Assembly (NCBI GenBank): GCA_947179485.1 | Contig: OX359250.1 | Location: 26,360,654-26,424,653 of the forward strand | DNA from: Allacma fusca | Lineage: Eukaryota > Arthropoda > Collembola > Symphypleona > Sminthuridae | DNA: 64,000 bases | Reading direction: 5' to 3' | Shown here: positions 48,101-58,225 of the stretch, in pieces | Numbering within the stretch: position 1 is the stretch's first letter | Layout: every line of letters begins with the position of its first letter | Notes under the pieces: model-generated | Databases searched by the model: none | The model's input: only the letters and a program-made list of their open reading frames with translations | Told to the model about the DNA's origin: nothing | Made by a program: the position numbers and the translations under genes

Positions 48101-51100
48101 ATGGACACTGTGCTCAACTGATTCCTCGTAATGCACTAAACCACATGCATGTGTCAGAGGAATGTACAAACACAAAGCACGAGCTCACCAACCAAATTGT
48201 TGAATATATTTATTTATAATGAAAAACGTAAGCAATAATTATTACAATACATACACACAGTTCTAGATGTCATATGGAACGTGTGTGTCATTGAATGTTT
48301 GTATCTACATCTCATGCCATGATGGGAACTCACTTGCCTTTGGTGAGACATTATAGCAACAGCAATGTCTCCAAGCATGTCCATGTCCTATGTTGACTCA
48401 ATACATCTCTCCTTAGGATCAACGATCAAGTATTTAAGTGGCACGTGTGTCCGCGAAATCAAATTCCCGAGGTCCTCCTCTCCCACACTGAAGCCCTACC
48501 GTATACTTAACTCTGTGTGGACCATTTTTGTCCCTTGGATTTTTTCCACTCGTCTCTGTAATATCTCAGTTTTAATTGCACACTAGTCTCCGTCCGACTG
48601 GGCTCTTTCCATTTTTAACCGGGTAAAATAGTACGTGCGTCTATCGGTCGACATGCGTGGCGGTTCTTGCAGTGTGTGTTTTGATATTCTGGGATGGAGA
48701 GGATGATGCCGATGGTAATTAGGACGTGGGCTTCTCCAGCAGTTGAAAATCATAGGTTGCTAAGTAATGGTCAATTACATTCCCAACTGTCCTTTTCAAT
48801 TTGGAGGATAGAGTATCTCCCCGTGTAACCCATTTTAATATTATTCAAAATCTACTCGTCTTTCACATCATCACAAAAGGGATTTTGTAAAGATGGGAAT
48901 TTTACATGAGACTTGACGGTAACCTCATTGAGACTCAGTCATGGAGAACCCCATGAAGAAGAAAATAATAATTCTGGAACCAAACCTACCTTCCACGTGG
49001 AGGAAAAGGATGTCGTTTTTACGACAAATAGCTCTTCCAATGGTTGTTTTCCTCCAGGCTTCCCATGCTCATTGTTTTATGCTTTTATTTATGCCTATTG
49101 TATTTCCATGATTTGTATTGTACTAATGCCATTTATACGGTAAGAAACAGTTAAACAAAAAGCTTAATAATATAAAATTGTATCTATGTCATATAAATAT
49201 TATGCTTACAACTCCCACATTTCCATCATTTCCGCAGTATCTTATTCCTCACGCAGAATTGAGTGTGAACAAGATTCTTTCAAGGTTTTGGTTCAATCAC
49301 AATTGATTAGCTTTCATTCAAATGCTTTTTACGTCTCCTTATTTGCCAGTCTTTCCGGGAAATTTTTTTTCCCCTCCTAAGTCTCAAGATTCTGTTTACA
49401 ATCATAGCCCGGGTGAGGTGGGTCCAATGGTGGAGTGTAATCATGTGTAAAGAAACCTCTCAACTGAAAAATTGATTTTGTGGATTGTTGTTTTACGGGG
49501 TTTAAAAAAAAAATCAATTATTATGTTTTTGTTTCCTAATTTCTGAAAAGCTATTTAGTGGAATGGAATATGATTAGCAAACTGCTAGCTCTAGATATAG
49601 GATGGAAGATTCCTCCCAGAAGTGCAAGTACTAGGTACAGCAAGGTAAAGCAATTACGAAGTTACGGAGTTTATTTGTCAACATTGCTGTACTCACATTA
49701 TCCTGACCTGAGATTTACTCCACAACTAGCTCGTAATTCCTTAATGGGCTTTCCTGTAAACAAATTACAACAGCGTAGTTGGGGAAAGTTGCCAGCACCT
49801 TCATTCAAGTATGTATGTACCTCTGGGCATTAGCTCCAGCTACGATGTTAGTGACTAGTTGTAAGGCATGTAATTATTTTGTCACACAAGTGACAATTAA
49901 TAAAAGGTTGTGTGTGTGTGTCATGTGTGGAAATAATTATTAATAATACATAATTGCCATAAACGATTAATGTACGCAAACCTTCTCTTTCGCACAGTTC
50001 GATGAACAAGATCCTTTACGCCGTCATATGGGTATGTTTACTAACTTGAAGGTAACTTTTATTTCGGAGTTGAGATATGTATCTACATATGTACGCACAT
50101 AGAAATCCGATGGAAAATTTTCCTTAATCAAGAAATCATTCCACTTTCGCAGTATAAGGAAGTCATCGGGTAATCATCGCCTCGGAACTTTCCCACTCGC
50201 TTGACATTTCTCTTTCACTGTTACGAGTCCATGTTTACGGAGCCTAATGTTCATTATGGAGGTCAGTAACATAACGAGGACTAGGGATTGCTATGTACAT
50301 GACATTCCTATTGTGTGGAAGGGTGAAAACTCATATAATCTCATTCATTCTGGGACTGGAAAAGTACTCAGGGAGCGTTAGGAGCCGCACTTCCTTCTTA
50401 GTAAACCTTTGACTCTCCCTGAGAAAAAAAGGGAAACTCGTGTGTGGGAAACCACAAGCTGAAGTTTAAGCGGAAGGTTTAACATTCTTGGGACTTTCCT
50501 CCATGAAATTCAGCTGTAAGGAGTTCCAAGAAAGTTGTCAATAAACTTGAAGGAGGATTTTCAGCATGGGGATAAATAGAACCCGTCCTCTCTCTCCTTG
50601 GACCCTGTGGTAACTCCGTAGTAACAATAAGCAAAAGAGTTAGAGTGTAAGATAAAGCAAATCTTTAGAAAATATTCCGGACTGCAAAACAACCACTAGG
50701 AATTGCATCATTGGGACAAACTACACGCATATAGTGCTTGTTGTAGTATGCACTCCCTCGCTGTTTCTCCTAACTTGTGTCAGGGCCAATGCATGACTTC
50801 TGAGGATTTCATTTGTCATAAATTGTTAAGTCTCTGTTAAATTCTGTCCTTCTAAACATTCAAGTTCACTTAGCTTCGAAAGTTTGCGAGGCCGAAATAG
50901 TCTTACAAGAGTCTTAAAATAAGTTTGAGAATTAAGCTTTCTCCTCCAAATCTCACGTTCGAGGAATGAGAGCATACAAATCTGGCTTTCTGGAGTTTCC
51001 TCAATTTAAAATTTATTACAAGAAATTATTGCAGATTAACCGTCAGTGGAAAGCCTCATATATTGTGGTTTTCCGCCAAAGGGAAATTCAATTGGGTTGG

Positions 51101-53153
51101 GTCGCACTTTGCACTGATTCCGTTTTTGCTGGCATTCTCCAAAAACTTCGATAGAATAAAAGTCCCTATTTGAATGAAATTTTCTCTGTAAATAGAAATG
51201 CTAGTTTTTACAGAATTTTCGGAACACCATCCATAACAAAATAATAAGGAATAAGATAATATTTATGTACCTTTGTAATACCACAATTTAATTTTGTACA
51301 ACATCATTGGAGCCTAATTAATGACGTGGAACATCCCTTTTTACCATTCATAATATTTCTGTGCTATTTAAAATAAGAAAATGTTTTGTAAGATATTTCT
51401 CCGAAGATTCGTATACATATCTACTTTATTCTGAAAAGGAGATTTGATTTGTCACTCATTCACTTCAGATTTTGTGCATCCTGCATCCAACTGCTGCGTA
51501 AATGGAAATTATAAGGTTTATATACATAGCATCAAATTCTTTTGAATGATTGGAAATCCAAGAACTGTAAACCAATTATCTTGAATCAATTGCACCTGAA
51601 AATAACTCCAGTACCAGGGCTAAGGCCTGACCTGTAATCAAAGCTGAAAAAGGTGGGATACAGTTTCCTTTTGACTATATAACTTGTGGTTACACAAATG
51701 ACTCCAGGTGGAAAATTATTCCTGGAAAAGAAAGTATAAGAAACTTGGCTAAATAATCAACTTCGCTAAAGTAAAGAGTAAGGATTAACAGGAATTCCAG
51801 CCCTTGCATCACTCACTCCCAATTAAAGTAAATATAAGTTCCAGGTACGAAATATAAATATTATTTGATAAAAAAAATAAATAAGTGATAGCCATTGATT
51901 GCTCAATTCAATGCACAATACATAAAACTCATCGAAGATTGCCTTGAAGGGAATGGTTGGGCATGGAAATCCAACAGTCGAATGTCAATGTCCGCATCCA
52001 CGCAGTAACCTAACAATAAGTTAAAGACACAGACTAAATCACTGTGACATTCAACATCTGCTGTTTAATTACTCCCTCTCCGGTATTCCTGGAAGACAGA
52101 CTCCTACTGGCGTGGACAAACTTTCCAAATTAATAGAGTAATTTGTAGTTTTCTCGATATGTGGGAGCGACATTTGGTGTGAATGTGAAACTTCATTAAA
52201 TTCCTGAACATCTGCGAAATTAATACGTTGTGAGCTCAATTATGACGGAGACCATGTTTAAATGCACTCCCATGACCGTTCAACTGGGGATTGCAAAAGT
52301 ACAAATAAAACTCTCATTAAATTATTCCCGACAGGTAAGAGCACTTACCGTAAGGCTTCACTTTCAGGCATCAGTGACATCAGAAGTAAAACAATAAAGC
52401 TTGAAATCCTCCAAATGAATCGTTTGCACTAAAGAATATAAGTAATTTGTAGTCACGTCTATTTACTCGTAATTACATATACATACATCGTACATACACG
52501 TCTATATATGTACATACACATCTACGTACATCTACTCATACACATACTGGCTCATATGAAATATTAAGTTTCAAGTGAGAGTTGTACACACAAGGGTACA
52601 AGTTCCGCTCAAATGCATGGAGTGATAATTCCATTCCTAAAGCTTTTACTTTTAAAATCCCTGTAAGCATAAGTACAGACAGAATTTACAAGCTTAACTT
52701 TCCACGATCACTGTACATATACTGTATATCTAGAGAAAAATGAGGACTACAGCTGAGGCAGGCCCCTAACATGTTCCTTGTCAGAGAGACGCATTCTCTA
52801 CAATGTATCATGTTGTTTTGAGATGGTTTCCCGTGCCCTCGTGTACAAACAGACTACTCCGATTAGGAGTGATAACTGGTAGATAACTAATAGAGAAATG
52901 AGCAACTAGCCATGTTTGTATACGAAACACACAGTGTATACACAATTATGGCTGTCAACAGCAACAAATTGTATGCACACATTGGCTGTAGTATCTCCAA
53001 CCCAGTGTGAGTTTCCCTGTGTATGTACCTGGCAAACTTTTTCGTGGCAAACTTCAGGCCCCATCGACTACATGACAATTGATAGTGTCATTCACCTCGG
53101 AGCTCATGTAGCAAAAACGACAGCAAGCTGAGAGGAGGTAGGGATGATAAGAG

Positions 53154-53203
<50 letters not shown>

Positions 53204-54358
53204 GGAGAGAGAAAAGAAAAAACAAGGGAAAAAAGTGAAATCAGAGACAGAATCCGGGGAATACACACATGACGGAGGAATGCCGGAGACTCTTAGGAAT
53301 TTACTAAAACAGACAAACTGCGTGGAATGGCAATTTTTTATGCTAGCATCAAGTACAAGACCTAGTATTTATTTCAAATACTCCTATTTCCACCCCGTGC
53401 ATTTTTATGTACGGGCCAATGTACATATGTAGACTTTAATTCACGTTGCCGGTGGAACACGACAACAATACTAAAATTTATACTCCCAAGGATCCCCGAG
53501 ACACTAATGAGCCGACTGTTAGTAAAAGTCTACCCCGAAAGCACAAGTCAGGAGTGTACATTCAACCTAGAAAATGAACAATAAACTCCTACTTTTTATG
53601 CCTTCTCATTTTCATTTCGTTTCAACTCCGAAAACCATGTGGAAGTGTTACATATGTGACAAAATATATGAAATTTGTGTATGTAAGTACTAAAGGTAAA
53701 TAATGTACGATCGGTGCAGGGCCGCTCGCTAGCCCAAAAAGAGGCATGAAAGGCAACTCAGGAATGTGTCTATGTTACACATGGACCATATGCACTGGAT
53801 CAGAGTAGAACACGATCGCTAAAGTTACTCTCCAAGTAAGTGCCTGAGTTCCCATTGTAAGTGCATGCAGCTGTTCAATTCTCCTATGTGGTTGTAGTGA
53901 ACACTTGGAGAGGAGAATATTGCACAATACCAGGATGCAGTATATATGTATATAATTGAAATAAGATAGTTTTAAGCATAGAATTAATACACTTTATGAA
54001 TAACATGAGTGAATCATAGTCATGAGACTACAGGATGATTTCATCTCTAGTTTATGTATATAACATAGCTTATAAGGAAATGATGAAATTTATTTCTTCA
54101 TGACAAAGACTCCACGGAGCATTCCATGTTGCACATTGCAATTGCATATTGCACTATTTAGTATAAATATGGTTGCATTTCTGCATTTAGTATGATAGTT
54201 TTAGTCTGAAGTTCAGCCATGCATTATGCTGGATTGAACTCAGAATCTTCTAATTGTAAGTATAGGTTAAGGATAGGAATAGGATAAGCATTAGGATAAA
54301 TATTCCCATTACCTAGTCTTCATACTAGTAATGGAAGGGTCACTAATGTAAGGTAGAT
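39162..54358. other. Gene-poor host DNA
   Basis: About 15 kb without any reading frame that shows a domain, signal or coherent splicing. Many short ACATATGTAC-like palindromic AT-rich words and small microsatellites. The left edge was joined to 14055 before the Polinton inserted. I saw no RNA gene. Confidence 0.55.
53156..53201. repeat. (GA)n microsatellite
   Basis: About 23 uninterrupted GA units, followed by GACGGAGAGAGA. Confidence 0.95.
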
Positions 54359-54592
54359 TGTGAAATAACACCACACACAGAACACACATACTTAATATAA
54401 GACCGATATATTAAGGACATTTTATTTACAAATCATATTTACAAGTAATAAAGTATCAGCAAGTATAAAATTAATCCTTTTATTATTCATTTCAGTTTTA
54501 TTACAGCACCATAATATTAGTATAGGATAACTCCGCGCCGAACCTGGGCAACATAATTAATATTTCCTTCGGGAAGTAGAGGTTATGTCACA
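54359..54592 (+). repeat. LTR-like sequence, plus orientation
   Basis: It starts TGTGAAAT and ends TGTCACA, so it has TG...CA borders, and is followed at once by TGGTGTTT, complementary to the 3' end of tRNA-Val. It contains AATAAA (54447-54452), TATAAAA (54464-54470) and an arthropod initiator TCAGTT (A at 54494). The right border is firm because of the primer site. The left border is a guess from the TG; no second full copy is in the window to confirm it. Confidence 0.6.
54464..54497 (+). promoter_or_regulatory. LTR promoter: TATA box plus initiator
   Basis: TATAAAA at 54464-54470 and TCAGTT at 54492-54497 place the start A (54494) exactly 30 bases from the first T of the TATA box, the standard arthropod core-promoter geometry. 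The R region would begin here. Confidence 0.6.
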
Positions 54593-54600
54593 TGGTGTTT
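54593..54600 (+). other. Primer-binding site complementary to tRNA-Val
   Basis: TGGTGTTT directly after the LTR's terminal CA. It pairs with the tRNA 3' end AAACACCA, as present at 58127-58134. After a one-base bulge, four more bases could pair (CTGC). Confidence 0.6.
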
Positions 54601-55104
54601 GCTGCTAATTGGACCGAACCTCATTCTCATTGAGAATTTTTCATCAAAATTCGGGGAAATTCCACCGGAATGGCCCGCACCGCGGGGAAACTCATACTTT
54701 TCACTGAAAAGTTGAGCTTTTGACTCACGATTAGTCACATTTTGGGGGAATTATTATTCATGCACTGCATGTAATAATCAGCCAGTCCTATTAGGACGCG
54801 GATTTCAAAATTTCAGTGGTTCCTGAGGTCAGGAACAAAAATTTAAACTTTCCAACTTTAAATTTTTCAACAAAGGAGGGGTATATCCGTACTTAAGTAA
54901 GTAAAAATAAATTTTGAAATTTAATTTTAACGGGTATTCATCCTTTGAATATATGTATATATACATTAGAAAGATTTTTGAGATAATTTCAAAATAATAG
55001 GCCTTCGAGAATAGTACGCAACCAGATTATTTTAATAAAATTAGTCAGGATTTTAATGAGAATTTATAAATACTCCCAAAAATATCTTCCAAAATAAATT
55101 ATTT

Positions 55105-55440
55105 AACAAGTGCCGTGACTTGGAAGCTCGAGGAACATTAGAGCAGAGTCAGGAGGGATTAAAAGTACAAGCTCTGGAAAAAGATTACGGCCACTGGCTG
55201 CTCTAGTACAGAAACGCTTGGAAAATTAAATAAAACCACTGGTTTATAAAAAAAAATAAAAATAACGTCAAAATTCCTCAAATATAAATTAACAAGTGCC
55301 GTGACTTGGAAGCTCGAGGAACAGTAGAGCAGAGTCAGAAGGGATTAAAAGTACGGGTGCACAAATTGAGAATACGGCCACTGGCTGCTCAAAATTCTTG
55401 TGTAACTTGGAAAATTAAATTGACCACTGGTCTATAAAAT
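55105..55440. repeat. Tandem duplication, period about 186 bp
   Basis: Copies start at 55105 and 55291 with AACAAGTGCCGTGACTTGG, share GGAAGCTCGAGGAACA and the GGCCACTGGCTGCTC block, and end in CCACTGGTTTATAAAA-type sequence. They differ by substitutions and small indels. Confidence 0.85.
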
Positions 55441-55729
55441 CTTAATGGTTAGCCAATCCGGTCTAATGCATCGGAATCCTTTAAAAATTTTATATGAATA
55501 GTCCAAGTGACGAACACTGATGTACATCAAGGTAAGCTTATATATTTTTGAAAATTATTCATAATCTAAGTCTTTAGGCTCGTCTATGAGCCAGAGTAGG
55601 TTGCATATATGAACCTTCTCACACAAATTCACAAGGCAAATGAAATTTTATGAAATTTCATAAAAATGGCTACTACATGGCTGCCACCTTTTAATGTTAA
55701 GAAGCAAATTGGCAGGGACCATCCCCAAT

Positions 55730-56115
55730 GGCGTTCCACTGGGACCATCAAAACTTGTCCCATAAGTACTACTTATGGAGGTGCAACGCAACTATAAAGC
55801 AGAGAATGCAAGTAGTTCCCACTGGGATACATGCACCTCGAAGCTTCCTCTTAACCGAGGGTTCATCCCATGACAACGTCCCACAGGGACTACATACACA
55901 CCATAAAGGACATGGTCCGGTGTAAATGTAACACATGTAAGATCCTATAGTAAGCTATGTATAGTTCCACTGGGACTTACGTACGCACTCTGGTCCAACA
56001 ATGGTGGGGACCACCCCTCATTACGTCCCACAGGGACTACTTAACCACGTTATAGGCATTGCCTGTGGTAAGTAGACACTCCGTAGCAAATACCTTGTCA
56101 CACATACCCACTGGG
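55730..56115. repeat. Cluster of CCACAGGGACTAC / CCACTGGGAC words
   Basis: At least seven occurrences of near-palindromic TCCCACTGGGA or CCCACAGGGACTAC variants in under 400 bp, spaced irregularly by 20-110 bp. Confidence 0.65.
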
Positions 56116-56344
56116 GTGTACAGGTAAACCTATGCTACAACAACATAGGGGTCATCCATCCACTACGTCCCGAACCCTATGCTTCCAATTGCATAGTCAA
56201 CTTCCAGGTTAGATGGTATAAGCACTCAACACATAGACATGGATATTATGTGAACATTAGGTAGGAGCTATCCACCTGTTGTATCCAAAGGCTACTTATG
56301 TGAGTCAATGGATAGGGAGCATATCATCCCATGGTTAATAGGCG

Positions 56345-57835
56345 CATACAGGGTACTACCCTATGCTCACATTGCACCTATAGCTATGCATTGATAGTAA
56401 GTTAATACAACGTGACCTGACATTAGGTTTATTAGCAGTCATGATAGTTAGCCATGATACCCGGTGTCTTGATTATACAGGGTAACTAATAAAATTTTAA
56501 CTCGAAAATTATTTGGATAATGGCTATCCTTTAGGCAGGTAGTTATTTTAAAATGCCTGGGGGATGGTTGTTGTTCAGGTGATTTTTCAAAATTTGCTCC
56601 TTAACATTTAAGTACAATTAACATCCACATACAGGGTGACCCATATCCATAAGCCTATTTAATTTCATTTTTAGCACGAACCTGACTATGGGCTAGTGTA
56701 TAGAGTAGGAAAGTTGGAGAATAAAATATTTTGAGTAAAAATTTCTTCCTGAAATCCGAATACAGGGTGCAGGGCACATCTTCGCACAGAGTCAGGAATA
56801 TAGAATGACCTCTCCAATTGGTCAGTATAGGTACAGGGTCAAGGATAGTACCTCCCTATAGTAGTCAACTGAATACAGGGTCACTCAAAATATTGTTACT
56901 TCCAATATTTCACAGCAGAACATAGCTGGACTGAAGGCAATTCTAGTTGCTAGTAATCTTAACAATCAACTCTGATAAGGGAATCATATAGGCTGATGTT
57001 AATACAGGAACTATACGGCTTTCAAATAATTCCTAGGGAATACAGAGAGACGTGAGTCTTTTCTTTTCTAGTATAGATTATTTGGAATACAGCGTACTCA
57101 GAGTTTCTTCATGATTGGCTCTGACCGTGGTCATATAGGCTAATATGAATATAGAACTATTTCCAGTTATAGGGCATTCTAAGGATATAGATTGAGGAAC
57201 AATTCTCCTTATACAGATGAAATAGGAACTGGAGGTATTAGCTTGTTCTGCTACAACACTTTAAATCTTTTGGTATGTTTCTTAAGCATACTTACTAATT
57301 CTTTAAATCTGTTTCGGTTACCTGTCTATAGGAACCCATAGGTACCTTTAACTTTACAGCAATGGGAGCGTATATATGGAAGCCCCATTAGATACAGTAT
57401 ATCATACTGATTTAGTTGAAGGAATTGGATAATTCCGGCATATAAGCATTTAGGGAGAGAATATCTCCTCAGGAATAGCTTGATGCAAGGCCAAATTGGA
57501 CTAGACATCGTACTGTGGGAACGTGAGTATAGTAAGTGAAGGTGTATCCATTTCTATATAGGCACAGTATATCACAGTGGCGGCTAGTATCACCCTATTG
57601 GATTTCCACTGTGTATAGCGCTTGTACTATGGATAGTCAGAAGCAGCTGTACCAGTAGGCAAAATGACGTAGCTTAAATGTATCGGTGAATAAGTTTTAT
57701 TTCTTTTTGCCTCTGAGGCACAGATCACGGGGATTCCTTCATACAGGGCAGGAATATAGAATAGAACCTTCACAACAACTATAAGTTCATACTAGTAGTA
57801 AGTATGAATGATGAGTTATAACTATACAGGGTACT
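56345..57835. repeat. Cluster of TACAGGGT words
   Basis: TACAGGGT occurs near 56347, 56474, 56629, 56761, 56832, 56873 and 57825, with TACAGGGC near 57743 and weaker forms between. Chance expectation for an 8-mer in 1.5 kb is well below one. Confidence 0.7.
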
Positions 57836-58068
57836 CCCCTGAAAGGAGTTACTGACAGGAGTTCACTTGCGCAAATAATACTGGAGTTTGGATAAGTGAA
57901 TAACTTAGCCCTGGAATAACCAGTAGTTCCGGGACTAGAAAATCCTATAGCTTGACGTAAAGCATATAGGCCTGGAATTTAAAATGAAAATTTGGATTTC
58001 AGGATAGTTATAAGGAAAGGAAATTCAACCGCCTATGGTTGAAGGAACTTTCGAAATTTCATATTTCA

Positions 58069-58134
58069 TGTAGTGGTTATCACATCCGCCTGACACGCGG
58101 AAGGTCCCAGGTTCGGTCCCTGGCAGAAACACCA
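58069..58134 (+). pseudogene. tRNA-Val(GAC)-derived sequence with encoded CCA, lacking the 5' end
   Basis: Reading left to right: D-arm remnant TGTAGTGGTTATCAC; anticodon arm with 5-bp stem (58085-58089 with 58097-58101) and anticodon GAC at 58092-58094; 5-bp T-stem CCAGG/CCTGG; acceptor strand CAGAAAC; discriminator A; and CCA at 58132-58134. The acceptor 5' strand and bases before about position 11 are missing. The T-loop reads TTCGGTC, so the normally invariant A58 is G (58116). A genomically encoded CCA and missing 5' end rule against a working gene and point to reverse transcription of a mature tRNA. Confidence 0.85.
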
Positions 58135-58225
58135 TGTGACATAACCTCTACTTCCCGAAGGAAATATTAATTATGTTGCCCAGGTTCGGCGCGGAGTTAT
58201 CCTATACTAATATTATGGTGCTGTA
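58135..58225 (-). repeat. Inverted copy of the LTR's R-U5 part, fused to tRNA-Val
   Basis: This is the exact reverse complement of 54502-54592; including the 8-base primer site, identity is 99 of 99 bases (54502-54600 versus 58127-58225). On the outer side identity stops 8 bases inside the predicted transcript start. On the inner side it stops where the tRNA sequence begins to differ from the leader. Confidence 0.95.

Larger units (their letters stand above)
54593..58068. other. Long non-coding, motif-rich region between the inverted LTR parts
   Basis: About 3.5 kb without a coherent ORF longer than 65 codons. It holds a 186-bp tandem duplication, a cluster of CCCACAGGGAC/CCACTGGGAC words, and a cluster of TACAGGGT words. 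It could be an unusually long retroelement leader, or a decayed internal region; the sequence does not decide. Confidence 0.5.

Noticed and set aside
58069..58134. Functional tRNA-Val gene
   Set aside because: The 5' acceptor strand is missing, CCA is encoded, and A58 is altered; it is a reverse-transcribed tRNA fragment.
54502..58225. DNA transposon with 99-bp terminal inverted repeats
   Set aside because: No target duplication at the outer ends, no transposase inside, and the repeat borders coincide with an LTR's R start and primer-binding site.
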